The notes: generated by a model from the sequence alone, not told the origin. Shown: positions 1-9,362, numbered from the stretch's first letter. The stretch is DNA of 64,000 bases from Gimesia fumaroli (GCF_007754425.1 NZ_CP037452.1:1397501-1461500), one strand, 5' to 3'. Made by a program: numbers and translations.

Positions 1-878
1 CGTTTGCGAGAGTGTCCATTCCATAGTCCATTGTCGAAACGGAACTGAACTTCCTGTTCGACGTACCCGGGGAAGTTATCCGGTGTGACCCAGGATGTAT
101 GAATGTCAAACGCGGCTTCACGACCGGATTCATATTCATAGATCATCCGCAACTGACAACTGTCCCAGGTTGGACCGTCTTTATCGCCGACTAATCCACG
201 CTGACCGGAAGCAGTGAGTGTTTTCAATTTTCCGCCGAACGTGAAATCGATCAACTTGATATAATGCACGGCGACATAGGTTCCGGGGTTGCGTCCCGTG
301 ATCCATTGGGCAAACTGTTTTCCGGAAATTGCTTTGGGTTCCAACAGAGAGCAATAGCCACTATTCACATGCTTCAGAACATCATCGTACACGAGTGTGC
401 GGAGTTTTTTGTGATCGGGATCGAAGAGTTTGTGGTAGACCACTTTGGCGGTGACATTATTTTTCTCGGCTAAAGCGACCAGTTCGTCCAACTCTTGCAG
501 TTTTAAAACCGAAGGCTTTTCCACGATCAGGTGTGTGCCTGCTTCCAGCAGCTTTTTACAGGAATCAAAGTGCCGATCATCGGGAGACGCCACACAGGCA
601 AAATTCAGACCAGCCGCCGCCATTTCCTCAATCGCGTTGTCACCGGCGTAACTTTCGAAACCGCCTACTTTTTCACTCCGTTCTGCCAGATACTTTTCAG
701 CTCGGGAGCCGGTGCGAGTTGCGACCGCGTCCAGTGATACTTCAACGGGGCCCGTGGCGCGTTGATAAAGGCCCGTTTCGTAGACCGTTTCAAAAAAAGG
801 ACGGTAAGTCTCGTCGACAATCATTCCAAATCCGACCAGACCTGCTTTAAGTTTGTTCTGGTTTGTCTCGGTGCTCAT
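1..878 (-). CDS. Gfo/Idh/MocA family oxidoreductase (3' end cut by window)
   Basis: This is a predicted NAD(P)-dependent dehydrogenase of the Gfo/Idh/MocA family, which usually oxidises sugars, inositols or similar polyols in the cytoplasm. The protein begins MSTETNQNKLKAGLVGFGMI, which carries the Rossmann dinucleotide-binding glycines (GLVGFGM). Near residue 120 it has the family's EKP motif (HLIVEKPSVL), whose lysine takes part in catalysis. About 292 residues lie inside the window and the frame stays open to base 1, so the C-terminus is missing; full-length members are about 350-400 residues. The gene is divergent from the GntR-type regulator at 1134, and a partly palindromic sequence sits just upstream of its start codon, so control by that regulator is plausible. 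The substrate cannot be read from the sequence. Confidence 0.85.
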   Translation of the reverse strand, partial: MSTETNQNKLKAGLVGFGMIVDETYRPFFETVYETGLYQRATGPVEVSLDAVATRTGSRAEKYLAERSEKVGGFESYAGDNAIEEMAAAGLNFACVASPDDRHFDSCKKLLEAGTHLIVEKPSVLKLQELDELVALAEKNNVTAKVVYHKLFDPDHKKLRTLVYDDVLKHVNSGYCSLLEPKAISGKQFAQWITGRNPGTYVAVHYIKLIDFTFGGKLKTLTASGQRGLVGDKDGPTWDSCQLRMIYEYESGREAAFDIHTSWVTPDNFPGYVEQEVQFRFDNGLWNGHSRK

Positions 879-985
879 AAGATATCCTTAAGTGAATTCA
901 ATATATGGGATTTTATTGGCTGGTAATTTCAGTTATATTGCTATAATAAAGATGGATAAAACTTAATAAAGCTGCGAAAATCGCA

Positions 986-1001
986 AAAGTGAATTCACTT
1001 T
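986..1001. promoter_or_regulatory. 16-bp perfect palindrome, candidate operator
   Basis: The sequence AAAGTGAATTCACTTT is perfectly self-complementary. It lies in the 255-bp gap between the dehydrogenase (start 878, minus) and the GntR-type regulator (start 1134, plus). A second copy of its core, AAGTGAATTCAA, lies at 890-901, about 12 bases before the dehydrogenase start codon. GntR/FadR-type regulators bind short palindromes as dimers and often control a divergent neighbour. That this is the operator is an inference. Confidence 0.5.
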
Positions 1002-1133
1002 AGGCGTTGAAAGAGGAATTGTCAAGCCTCTTCTCCCCTGTGATAGCCGAAGAATTCCGGGTTTCCACGCGTCGGTCTGCTATGAATCGTATCCTGGATT
1101 TCACCCCCTGGTTCCAATGGAAATGAGACTCTT

Positions 1134-1868
1134 GTGAATAAAGATCCTTCTTCAGTCGTCGAAACGAATGGACAAAATGTCATTGAGGATGAAGAAAGTC
1201 CATCGCTCGTCGATGAGGTGTATCAAAAGCTTTTGTTGCGCATCATCCGTTGTGAACTTCCCGGCGGGACCGAATTAAAAAGCACGCAGCTGGCCCGTGA
1301 AATCGGCGTCAGTCGGACACCTGTGGTGCAGGCACTGGCACGGCTGCAGGCGGACGGCATTGTGATTCAGCAGAAAAATCATCGGGCTGTTGTCAGAGAA
1401 GGGGCCGAGAACTGGCTGGTCGAAATCCATGAACTGCGATTACTGCTGGAACCTTCTGCTGCCGGAATGGCTGCTAACAGGATGGATGCAGAAGAGGTAA
1501 TACGATTACAGGCTCTGGCGTCTGAGGTCAAAATCTGTCAGCAGCAGTACGAAGATGGTGATTTATCCAGCGCTCACTTGCAGAAATGGGGGGCCGCTTC
1601 CCGCGCCTTCGATTATGCCTTACATCTGAGTATCGCAGACCATTGTGGCAATTTGCCGATTTGCGAAGCGATTAACAAATGCTGGAGTTATAAACGCGTT
1701 TCCTATTCTGCAGCCGGTGAATCTCCTGAAATTATGATTCGCGGGCTATATGATCATACTGTTCTCCTGGACTCATTAAACAACGGCGATTCTGAGACGG
1801 CTGCAGCGGCTATGACCATGCATTTGAGAAATGCGGCCCGAATGCGGCCCGACCGTTTGATTGTGTGA
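1134..1868 (+). CDS. GntR family transcriptional regulator, FadR/FCD subfamily
   Basis: This is a DNA-binding regulator of 244 residues, the usual size for the FadR subgroup. Residues about 26-90 form the winged helix: the recognition segment (LAREIGVSRTPVVQALARLQ) is followed by the wing (GIVIQQKNHRAVV). The rest is an all-helical FCD ligand-binding domain, beginning around WLVEIHELRLLLEPSAAGMA and carrying histidines typical of metal- or acid-binding FCD folds (HLSIADH, YDHTVLL). The start is GTG at 1134; no clear Shine-Dalgarno is seen. It is divergent from the dehydrogenase, with palindromes between them, so it probably controls that gene and perhaps itself. The ligand is likely a sugar acid or related compound, but this is inferred only from the neighbours. 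Confidence 0.85.
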   Translation: MNKDPSSVVETNGQNVIEDEESPSLVDEVYQKLLLRIIRCELPGGTELKSTQLAREIGVSRTPVVQALARLQADGIVIQQKNHRAVVREGAENWLVEIHELRLLLEPSAAGMAANRMDAEEVIRLQALASEVKICQQQYEDGDLSSAHLQKWGAASRAFDYALHLSIADHCGNLPICEAINKCWSYKRVSYSAAGESPEIMIRGLYDHTVLLDSLNNGDSETAAAAMTMHLRNAARMRPDRLIV

Positions 1869-2030
1869 CAGATTCTGTTGAATTTGTGAAATGCCGTTGA
1901 AAAGCGAGTCGGATCTTCTCTTAGCTCTTGAAACTTAGCTGAAACCTGTCAAAAATGACTTCGATCTGGTGCAAACCAACAGCGCAGTCGTATCTTCTTT
2001 AGATTTAGAAATAAAAGGCAAACAACCGTC

Positions 2031-3050
2031 ATGTCAGATAATCCACGTGTGATTTTAAGTGCATTTGCAGATGAAGCAGCCAATCATAAAACAGCCATCG
2101 AACAAATGGTGGCACTTTCTGCTTTGGGGCTGCGATACTACAGCCCTCGATTTATCGACGTGAATGGCGATGGCAACGTCAAGCATGTGGTCGACCTGAA
2201 TAAATCAGAGTACAAAGCTCTGCTCAAGCTGCATGATGAATATGGCATGAATGTGACGAGCATCGGAGCACGTGTCGGTAAGATCAAACTCGTCGACAAA
2301 GATGATGGCTCGCACAATGTATTTGTTCCCTTCAAGGAATATTTGAAAAAAGAAGTTGCGAATACCATCAACGCAGCAACAACGCTGGGAACGAAACTGA
2401 TTCGCGGCTTCTCGTTTTATCCTCCCAAAGGCGAAGATCCTAAACCATATATGAATCAGGCCGTCGATCAGATTGGTCAGATTGTGGACCTGTGTGCGAA
2501 AGAAGGCCTGGTTTATGGTCTGGAAATCGAACCGAACCTGATCGGAGAAACAGGCCCGCTGCTGGCGGAACTGGCTCGCAAAGTCAAACGGCCGAATATG
2601 GTCACAATTTATGATGGCGGAAATATTGCTGCACAGAATAAAGATGCAATGCAGTGCTTGAGCGAGTTTCATGATATGAGCAAATCAATGGGTTGGCTGC
2701 ACATCAAAGATTACGCCGTCGATAGGGATCTGGAATGGACGGGCGTTGTCGATGAAGAACGCCTGAAGAATTTTGTGCCGGCCAACGTTGGTGATGCCGG
2801 TCACGAGTTTGTCTTGCGTGAGCTGCGCGAAATGCTGCCTAAGATGGAAAAGAAAATGAAGAAACTGGGTGTGCCTGGTGTCTTTCTGGAAGTCGAGCCG
2901 CACTTGAAAGGTGGCGGCCAGTTTGGAGGCTTCAGCGGCCCCGATGGAATCGGTGTCGCAGTTCGGGCACTCTGTTCCGTGCTGGATTATGTGGGCATTG
3001 ATTATGATCTGCGCACGTTCAAAGACATTCAGGAACTGCGTGGTTTCTAA
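2031..3050 (+). CDS. Sugar phosphate isomerase/epimerase-like TIM-barrel protein
   Basis: This is a predicted TIM-barrel enzyme of the xylose-isomerase-like / AP-endonuclease-2 superfamily, 339 residues. Visible barrel features are a metal-ligand glutamate strand (YGLEIEPN), a following strand (VTIYDGGNI), the histidine-containing strand [10 protein letters not shown] and a late glutamate strand ([13 protein letters not shown]). Members of this group isomerise or epimerise sugars and inosose-type keto-polyols using a divalent metal. It lies 162 bp downstream of the GntR regulator in the same direction and may belong to the same catabolic unit as the dehydrogenase. The exact substrate is unknown. 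An AGG-type ribosome-binding site precedes the ATG. Confidence 0.8.
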   Translation: MSDNPRVILSAFADEAANHKTAIEQMVALSALGLRYYSPRFIDVNGDGNVKHVVDLNKSEYKALLKLHDEYGMNVTSIGARVGKIKLVDKDDGSHNVFVPFKEYLKKEVANTINAATTLGTKLIRGFSFYPPKGEDPKPYMNQAVDQIGQIVDLCAKEGLVYGLEIEPNLIGETGPLLAELARKVKRPNMVTIYDGGNIAAQNKDAMQCLSEFHDMSKSMGWLHIKDYAVDRDLEWTGVVDEERLKNFVPANVGDAGHEFVLRELREMLPKMEKKMKKLGVPGVFLEVEPHLKGGGQFGGFSGPDGIGVAVRALCSVLDYVGIDYDLRTFKDIQELRGF

Positions 3051-3169
3051 ATCACAGTATGCAGTCAGCAGGGGGCGAAAGACAGGAAGCATTGGTTTCA
3101 GAAAAAACTGTCGTTCGCCCCATTTCTTTGCTACAATAAAAAAATAAAGTCGTTCAAGAGTACAAAACA

Positions 3170-3409
3170 ATGTCGTTTGATCCACAAAATCTGCAGGACA
3201 TCATTGCCTGCCCGAAAACAAAAACAAAGCTCATCTGTGACGGTGACTTTCTGGTTTCGGTCGACCCAGCCACGCGGCTCAAGTATCCGATTAAGGATGG
3301 CATTCCCGTGATGCTGATCGATGAAGCAACCGAAGTTCCACAACAAGAGTGGGCCGACATCATGCAACGTCACAACCGCCATCCGGAAACGGGAGAACTC
3401 GTTTCCTGA
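3170..3409 (+). CDS. Trm112-like / UPF0434 family small protein
   Basis: This 79-residue protein matches the Trm112/UPF0434 pattern: an N-terminal IIACPKTKTKLI segment, a central strand pair, and YPIKDGIPVMLIDEA, which corresponds to the family's conserved 'RDGIPVLL' segment. In eukaryotes and archaea Trm112 binds and activates several SAM-dependent methyltransferases; the bacterial role is poorly defined. The usual second cysteine of the CPxC knuckle is replaced by threonine here (CPKT), so zinc binding is doubtful. The gene stops 26 bp before a methyltransferase gene in the same direction, which fits a functional pair. Confidence 0.8.
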   Translation: MSFDPQNLQDIIACPKTKTKLICDGDFLVSVDPATRLKYPIKDGIPVMLIDEATEVPQQEWADIMQRHNRHPETGELVS

Positions 3410-3435
3410 TCTATGTACCAGCCAGAGGATTTACC

Positions 3436-4242
3436 ATGCAGAGTTCGTCGAAGAAATGGTCATTACATATCACTTTCATCGGGTTTCTCTGTTTTTCTCT
3501 TGCAGGTATTTCGTTTACATTACCCGCCAACGCACAAGAGCCAGCGGGTACCGCTTCCAAGTCCGATCCAAAGTTTGATGAAAATCCGCTTTATTCATAT
3601 AAGCGGGATCACGATCCCAATGGGATTGGAAAATTCTATCGCGGTCGCGAAATTGCCCGTGTGATGGGGTATCAAGGCGCGCCCTGGCTCGAGCGGATTT
3701 CACGTGAGCGGGAAGAACGACTCTCTCTGCTTCCCAAAGCACTGAAATTGAAGCCGGGCATGGCGATCGCAGATATTGGCGCGGGTAGTGGTGTGATTTC
3801 CGTCATTCTGGCCGAGCATGTGAGTCCGGGCGGTAAAGTCTATGCCGTCGATGTGCAACAGGAAATGCTCGATCTGCTGGCGAAGAAGCTCCAGAAAGTG
3901 GGGGTGGAAAATATTCACCCCGTTTTGGGAACTCAGAAATCTCCCGGCCTCAAACCCGAGTCGATTGATCTGGTGATTATGGTCGACGTCTATCATGAGT
4001 TTGAATTTCCCTACGAGATGATGCTGGAAATTTCCAAAGCCCTCAAACCCAAAGGGCGGGTTGCGCTGGTGGAATATCGCAAAGAAGATCCAACGGTTCC
4101 GATTAAACTTGTACACAAGATGTCCGAAGCACAGGCCAAAAAAGAAGTCTCTCGCCCGGAACTGAATCTGAAATGGAAAGAGACCATAGGGGTTTTACCT
4201 CGCCAGCATATCCTGGTCTTCGAGAAAACGGTTGAGGAATAA
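3436..4242 (+). CDS. SAM-dependent methyltransferase with N-terminal signal peptide
   Basis: This is a class I methyltransferase of 268 residues from the ATG at 3436, which has an AGAGGA ribosome-binding site. A longer frame from 3349 would overlap the upstream gene and destroy the signal sequence. Residues 1-33 are a signal peptide: a basic start, a hydrophobic core (FIGFLCFSLAGISFTL) and an ANAQ cleavage site. Motif I is IADIGAGSGVISVILAE, followed by the acidic strand-2 end (VYAVDVQQEMLDL) and motif IV (IDLVIMVDVYHEF). The fold is UbiE/Methyltransf_11-like. Such enzymes normally work in the cytoplasm, so an exported one is odd. Similar secreted methyltransferases are common in planctomycete annotations, but their substrate is unknown. 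It follows the Trm112-like gene closely. Confidence 0.8.
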   Translation: MQSSSKKWSLHITFIGFLCFSLAGISFTLPANAQEPAGTASKSDPKFDENPLYSYKRDHDPNGIGKFYRGREIARVMGYQGAPWLERISREREERLSLLPKALKLKPGMAIADIGAGSGVISVILAEHVSPGGKVYAVDVQQEMLDLLAKKLQKVGVENIHPVLGTQKSPGLKPESIDLVIMVDVYHEFEFPYEMMLEISKALKPKGRVALVEYRKEDPTVPIKLVHKMSEAQAKKEVSRPELNLKWKETIGVLPRQHILVFEKTVEE

Positions 4243-4668
4243 ACCTCATTCTCTTTGCATAGACAGTTGTGATTGGCCCCGGCAAATATTGAGTGACAGA
4301 TATCAATCTATGCTGGACGAAGTTGACTTCTCTCAAAAATTTAGCACAACAACGGGCTGTGCTTTTTCTTCATTTCAGGATAATTCCTCCTGAGGTACCC
4401 CCTGTCAAGCCGTTTGAGCTGGAAGAGCAGGGAAGAACGCTTCTGCAGACAGGTGCATTTAACTCGCGTTTTTTCTTCTCCGCGCCGCTGCGCGTTCTAT
4501 TTTGTCGTAATTGATTGGATTCCCAGAATTGTTGACCCGATTCAATAGAGATGAATGACTCAAGCCAACTGATGATCTACACCCGACATAAGTCAAGACG
4601 CGTTGGTGAACATGACTAAGTCCTTCTATGATTTTGGCACTGATGATTAGACAGGTTAGGTTTAAAGT
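4243..4668. other. Intergenic region, no gene seen
   Basis: These 426 bases separate the methyltransferase from the hybrid kinase. A 73-codon open frame at 4293-4514 has no recognisable domain or ribosome-binding site and is probably chance. No clear terminator hairpin or promoter was recognised. The kinase promoter presumably lies here. Confidence 0.5.
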
Positions 4669-7635
4669 ATGCAGTTTTTGAATTTGCTGGAACAGCAAAG
4701 GAATTGGGCTCCCTGTATTCTGTATGTCGATGAGAACATCAATCACTTTCGCGAATTTGAGGCAATCAATGCTGATCAAGGATATGAAATCCATTTCTCA
4801 TTGAACGCAAAAGCCTCGCTGATGCTGGGACTGAAAATTCAACCCGATGTCATCATTCTCAGTCTCGATCTACAGGAAGCGGATCCGATTGAGATGATCC
4901 GGTTTTATAAATCTCAGGATGCACTCTCTAATACCGCGATCCTGGCGACGTCTCAATTTCAGGAGTCGGAAAAAATTGAACGCGCCTTAGAGCACGGCGT
5001 CGATGATTTCCTGATACGGCCTTATCGTGATTCTCTCGTCAACAAACGAATTCGAAACACGCTTCAGATTATCGCGATTCAAAAGTCCGACCGGATTCAG
5101 ATGGCACTGAGTAATATTCTGGAAGAATCGCTGAATGAGATTTATATTTTCAGCGCAGAATCATATCGGATTTTCTATGCCAGTCGCGGCGCCACAAATA
5201 ACCTGGGGTACCCTGTCCCGGAATTGCAGATGATGTCTCCCTTTCAATTTATGGAAGAGGACTCGGCATCTGAAATCAAAGCAGCCGTTCATTCACTTCT
5301 GACAGGTTCCGATTCACAGGCATTTTTAAACGCCGAATTTACCCGAAAAGATGGAACCAACTATCCGGTTGAGATCTATCTCCAGAAGACAATCGTTTTT
5401 TCTAAGCCGGCGATTGTTGCTTTGGCGACAGATATTACCAAGCTGGTACAACAAAGAGCAGAGGTGGAACGACTGGCACGTGCCGTTGAATCCAGCGCGG
5501 AAGCCGTCTTCATTACGGATACACGGGGCGTGATCAATTACGTGAATGCCGCTTTTTCCGAACTATATGGCTGGTCGGCAGAGGAAGCGATTGGACGGAC
5601 TCCCCGGTTCATCAAAAGTAAACTCAACCCGCAAGGAGTCTACAGTGAAATGTGGGGTCAGTTGCTGTCAGGAAATACCTGGCAGGGATCATTGATCAAT
5701 CGCCGAAAAGCGGCACAAAGACTTTCCAACAGTCTGCCGTTGCTCGGGCAAGATACGCGCCAGCAGCAGAACTGGCTGGACGATTACCGGTGGGTGGATA
5801 TGACGGTCTCCCCGATATTTGATCAGCGAGGAGATTGTATCTCCTATGTGGCACTGCAACGTGATATTACAGAGAAAGTTTTGGATGAGAAAAAACAGGC
5901 ACAAAAACACATCCAGGCAGTTATTCGAGCCGGGGTGGCTAAGAGCCTGCAACAGCAGTCAACGTTGAAGGTCAAACTGCATGAGGTATTGAAGCGTTTG
6001 TTGGAAGTTCCCGAATATAAAAGTCTGAATCGAGGCTGTCTCTACCTCAATAATGACAAGACTCAGAAAAGCGAATTGATTGCGCAGTACGGAGAATTTC
6101 TTACTGGGCCTCCCACACACTACCATGGATTTAATTTCGCCGAGGAGTACGCTCCCTATCCCGTAACCGTTCGGTTGATGCAGATTGTGAATCAGTGTCA
6201 TTGTGATTGTGCGACCAGACAGGAGCGACAGGAGAATGCATCTCATGGTCACTATTTAATTCCCATTACGCATCGCAAAGAACCGCTGGGAGCGCTCGTA
6301 TTATTCAGCGAAATCTTTCCGGATGACGATCCGGACCAGATGTTGTTCCTGAATTCCCTGGGGGAACTGATTGGAGTAGCGATCGCGAACGACCACTTGA
6401 CTCAGGAACTCAAATCGGCCCGGCAGGAAGCGGTTGAAGCCAATATTTCCAAAGATCTGTTCTTGGCGAATATCAGTCATGAAATTCGAACTCCCATGAC
6501 GGCGATTCTGGGGTATTCCGAAATCCTGATGGAACAATTGGAGCCGGGCTCTCAGGTAAAAATGATTGATACGATCAAACAGAATGGGGATTATCTGCTT
6601 TGCTTAATCAATGATTTGCTGGATCTTTCAAAAATCAATTCCCAAAAGATGACTGTGGAGTTGATGTGCTGTTCTCCTGCAGAGATTCTGAATAATGTGG
6701 AAATCTTATTGAAGGTCAGAGCAGAAAAGAAACAGATTGAATATCTGACTGAGTATGACGGGGCTATTCCCGAGTATATTCAGACCGATCCAACAAAGCT
6801 AAAACAGATTCTGGTCAACCTTATTGGTAACGCCATCAAGTTTACCGACGAAGGTTCGGTACGCGTCATTTCGCGTTACCTGACTGAAGGCCCTTCTCCC
6901 TGCCTGGAAATCAAAATTGTAGATACGGGCGTCGGGATTACGGACGACCAGTTGAAAAAACTGTTCCAACCCTTCACGCAGGCTGATGCGTCCATGACAC
7001 GCCGATTCGGCGGGACGGGTTTAGGTCTGACGATATGCAAAAAGCTGATTGAAATGTTAGGCGGCTCGATTTCTGTAAACAGTATTTCATCTGTAGGAAG
7101 TACTTTTGTTCTCAAGGTTCCTGTCGGGAATCCGGAAAAATTAAATTTGCTTCAATATGATTCTGGCAGGCAGGGGCAGAAAGAGGACGCGGATGACTTA
7201 CCGGCGGATCTTACAGGTAATCTGAAAGACCATTTTGGTTTCTCACCACGAATTCTGGTGGCAGAAGATTCCGTCGATAATCAGAATTTGATTTCCTTCA
7301 TTCTGCAGAAGTGGCAGTGTGAATTGAAAATGGTTGAGAATGGAAAGCTGGCTGTCGAAGCAGCACTGGCAGCCGAAGAGCAGGGCACACCCTTTGATAT
7401 TATCCTGATGGATATTCAGATGCCCGTGATGGATGGTTATACCGCGACCAGAGAATTAAGAGGAGCCGGCTACACCAGGCCGATCATCGCGATTACCGCA
7501 CATGCCATGACCTCAGAGCTGCAAGGCTGTCTGGCTGTTGGCTGTGACTCCTATACCAGCAAGCCGATCAATCGCAAGCAGTTGCTTGGTCTGATCTGTC
7601 AGTACACAAATCGAAAGCATGCTCACACCGTCTAG
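4669..7635 (+). CDS. Hybrid sensor histidine kinase (degenerate REC-PAS-PAS-GAF-HisKA-HATPase-REC)
   Basis: This 988-residue signalling protein has no obvious membrane segment, so it is probably cytoplasmic. Domains in order: a receiver-like domain at about 15-135; a PAS at about 145-255; a second PAS/PAC at about 265-400; a GAF-type domain at about 415-575 with a CHCDC cluster (510-514) and HGHYLIPI; HisKA with phospho-accepting His604 (SHEIRTPM); HATPase with the N box (Asn717/Asn721), DTGVGI and GGTGLGL; and a C-terminal receiver with phospho-acceptor Asp915 (ILMDIQMP) and Lys965 (TSKP). The N-terminal receiver lacks the acceptor aspartate (Ser65 in VIILSLDL) and has Arg117 in place of the conserved lysine, so it is probably not phosphorylated. 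There is no output domain, so the phosphate likely passes to a separate HPt or regulator. No partner is adjacent. The sensed signal is unknown. Confidence 0.9.
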   Translation: MQFLNLLEQQRNWAPCILYVDENINHFREFEAINADQGYEIHFSLNAKASLMLGLKIQPDVIILSLDLQEADPIEMIRFYKSQDALSNTAILATSQFQESEKIERALEHGVDDFLIRPYRDSLVNKRIRNTLQIIAIQKSDRIQMALSNILEESLNEIYIFSAESYRIFYASRGATNNLGYPVPELQMMSPFQFMEEDSASEIKAAVHSLLTGSDSQAFLNAEFTRKDGTNYPVEIYLQKTIVFSKPAIVALATDITKLVQQRAEVERLARAVESSAEAVFITDTRGVINYVNAAFSELYGWSAEEAIGRTPRFIKSKLNPQGVYSEMWGQLLSGNTWQGSLINRRKAAQRLSNSLPLLGQDTRQQQNWLDDYRWVDMTVSPIFDQRGDCISYVALQRDITEKVLDEKKQAQKHIQAVIRAGVAKSLQQQSTLKVKLHEVLKRLLEVPEYKSLNRGCLYLNNDKTQKSELIAQYGEFLTGPPTHYHGFNFAEEYAPYPVTVRLMQIVNQCHCDCATRQERQENASHGHYLIPITHRKEPLGALVLFSEIFPDDDPDQMLFLNSLGELIGVAIANDHLTQELKSARQEAVEANISKDLFLANISHEIRTPMTAILGYSEILMEQLEPGSQVKMIDTIKQNGDYLLCLINDLLDLSKINSQKMTVELMCCSPAEILNNVEILLKVRAEKKQIEYLTEYDGAIPEYIQTDPTKLKQILVNLIGNAIKFTDEGSVRVISRYLTEGPSPCLEIKIVDTGVGITDDQLKKLFQPFTQADASMTRRFGGTGLGLTICKKLIEMLGGSISVNSISSVGSTFVLKVPVGNPEKLNLLQYDSGRQGQKEDADDLPADLTGNLKDHFGFSPRILVAEDSVDNQNLISFILQKWQCELKMVENGKLAVEAALAAEEQGTPFDIILMDIQMPVMDGYTATRELRGAGYTRPIIAITAHAMTSELQGCLAVGCDSYTSKPINRKQLLGLICQYTNRKHAHTV

Positions 7636-7649
7636 TGATGTGAGCATGC
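7617..7649 (+). terminator. Hairpin over the kinase stop codon, possible terminator
   Basis: An 11-bp perfect inverted repeat (GCATGCTCACA at 7617-7627, TGTGAGCATGC at 7639-7649) encloses the kinase stop codon at 7633-7635. No T-run follows on either strand, so it may be a transcript-end stabiliser or a weak bidirectional stop between the convergent kinase and DUF1559 genes rather than a standard intrinsic terminator. Confidence 0.4.
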
Positions 7650-7678
7650 GACATACTTCAGTTGATCCGGACAAATGA

Positions 7679-8572
7679 TTAATATTCGCCAATGACCTCT
7701 CGGCCGGAAATCGTTCCCAGCGCTGTATAAACGCCGAAATCGATACTGGCGCCGATCAAACGAACCGAACCATCACCCAGTAGAAATTGCGCGAGACCCA
7801 CATGCGGGGCAGAAACATCGCGGTCATCACTGGTACTCGCGTTCGGAACATGGCCTGTCTGGAATAAAACCATATGGCCGTGGTCGTCTGTGGCATCAGT
7901 GATTTCCCGGACGGCACCCGCCCAGGTCGTTTCGTATTCAAAATGGTTCCCGTGTACGGCGCCATTTCTGAATTCGCCATTCTGACGCTCTCCCACACAC
8001 AGCGTATTGGAAAGCCCATCAGTGACATCACGCGAACGTGTGGAACTATTGCGGCTGAACATTCCCGTACGTTGTTCCTGGTTCGCGTCCAGATCCGGCG
8101 GACCGAAATTGCCCACGTAGCAACCCATCGCATATCGCTCTGCCGAACTTCCCATCTCAACAAACCCGTTTTCAGAAACCGGGTCAGACGGGCATAACAG
8201 ACCGGGGATGTGTCGCTCGCGTGGTACCAGATTCACCGCACTGAAAATTGGTTCTGACAGATCAAACTGGTTATACAGATTGGCTTGATCCAGCATCGGC
8301 AGCAGCATTGTCACCCAGCCAAAGCCGGACTGGTTGCCTCCCGTCCCCGGCTTATAAACATATCCCGGTGGAAAGCAGCCATGGGTATCGTGGTAATTAT
8401 GTAACCCGATCCCCAACTGTTTCAGATTATTTTTACATGAGAGTCTTCTGGCTGCTTCTCGCGCCTGCTGAACAGCGGGCAAGAGTAAGGCAATCAGGAT
8501 CGCGATGATCGCAATGACCACCAGTAGCTCGATCAAGGTGAACCCTCTTCGAAGTATTTGTTTTTCTTTCAT
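7679..8572 (-). CDS. DUF1559 prepilin-like protein
   Basis: This 297-residue protein belongs to the planctomycete-expanded DUF1559 family. It begins with a type IV prepilin/type II pseudopilin leader: basic residues, then the [15 protein letters not shown] cleavage/methylation motif and a long hydrophobic helix that would anchor it. Next come the family signatures [21 protein letters not shown] and [15 protein letters not shown]. Near the C-terminus is the H-x9-DG type motif ([17 protein letters not shown]). The conserved cysteines suggest a disulphide-bonded exported domain. Planctomycete genomes carry many copies of unknown function, probably cell-surface components handled by a type II/IV secretion-like system. 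A second copy lies at 31205. Confidence 0.9.
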   Translation of the reverse strand: MKEKQILRRGFTLIELLVVIAIIAILIALLLPAVQQAREAARRLSCKNNLKQLGIGLHNYHDTHGCFPPGYVYKPGTGGNQSGFGWVTMLLPMLDQANLYNQFDLSEPIFSAVNLVPRERHIPGLLCPSDPVSENGFVEMGSSAERYAMGCYVGNFGPPDLDANQEQRTGMFSRNSSTRSRDVTDGLSNTLCVGERQNGEFRNGAVHGNHFEYETTWAGAVREITDATDDHGHMVLFQTGHVPNASTSDDRDVSAPHVGLAQFLLGDGSVRLIGASIDFGVYTALGTISGREVIGEY

Positions 8573-8768
8573 GGAATGAAAATGATCTTTCTATTTGTAA
8601 ACGACGATCGTTCCGCGCAAGTTCTGCGCAGACGGGAATCGTTTTCTGTTAAGAATCATTCTGTAGAGTTGCGCGCAGCATTACCCTAGTGGTATCAACA
8701 GAGATATCCGCAAGGGGGGAATGCGCGCAGATTTCGCTTGAAGCCGCTAACAGGCTTCGCTACAGAAA

Positions 8769-9362
8769 TCAGGTGAAGCAAACAGAAAGAACAATTTCCG
8801 GCGGTGGTACGGGGGGCGCTTCAGAATACGATTGATAACAGGTGGCGGCAAGGAGATTCAGACTGATATGCCCCTGTTGAACAGGCAGTCTGTTTTTGTC
8901 AGGGGGAAGCACTGATTGCCAGGCAGAATACCATTCCGAAATGATCTGCGACCAGTGAAGTGAGCCAAGCAGCGGCTCCTGAGTTTTTATCGACTGTCGT
9001 CGTTCCGGTTCAGTTAAATCAGCCGACGAGTTTTCAGTTGAGGTTGCACCGTTCTGTTCTGCCACGGAGTCCGGCTGGGGTGAGCTGGTGTGCAATGTGA
9101 ATTCCCACCAGAGCAGAGTGACGTGAATATGAGTCTGAGGCGGAATCGATTTCGAATGTGCATCGTGGCTGTGATGATGGTGGTCATGTCCATGATGATG
9201 CGAGTGACCGTGTGAGTGACTATGCCCGTGCGTGTGACTGTGCGGAGTATCGCCATTGGAGTGCGTATGTTCCACCTGTACCTGCAGAGATTGAAGTAGA
9301 ATCCCCAACAGGCCTGCAATTCCCAGAACCCAGGATAATTTACGAAACGGCATCCTCATCAC
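8769..9362 (-). CDS. Histidine-rich exported protein of unknown function
   Basis: This is a 197-residue protein, or a few residues shorter if an internal ATG is used. The N-terminus looks like a signal peptide or anchor (FRKLSWVLGIAGLLGILLQ). Residues about 32-72 are a histidine stretch made of repeats such as HSHGHSHHHGHDHHHH. The remainder has no domain I recognise; it contains several tryptophans and ends with a proline-rich segment (EAPPVPPPEIVL). Histidine runs of this kind bind Zn, Ni, Co or Cu in metal chaperones and transporters, so a periplasmic metal-binding role is possible but unproven. It is on the same strand as gmhA-gmhB, 160 bp beyond gmhB. Confidence 0.6.
   Translation of the reverse strand: MMRMPFRKLSWVLGIAGLLGILLQSLQVQVEHTHSNGDTPHSHTHGHSHSHGHSHHHGHDHHHHSHDAHSKSIPPQTHIHVTLLWWEFTLHTSSPQPDSVAEQNGATSTENSSADLTEPERRQSIKTQEPLLGSLHWSQIISEWYSAWQSVLPPDKNRLPVQQGHISLNLLAATCYQSYSEAPPVPPPEIVLSVCFT

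Noticed and set aside
4293-4514. Small gene between methyltransferase and kinase
   Set aside because: No ribosome-binding site, no recognisable domain and composition like non-coding sequence.
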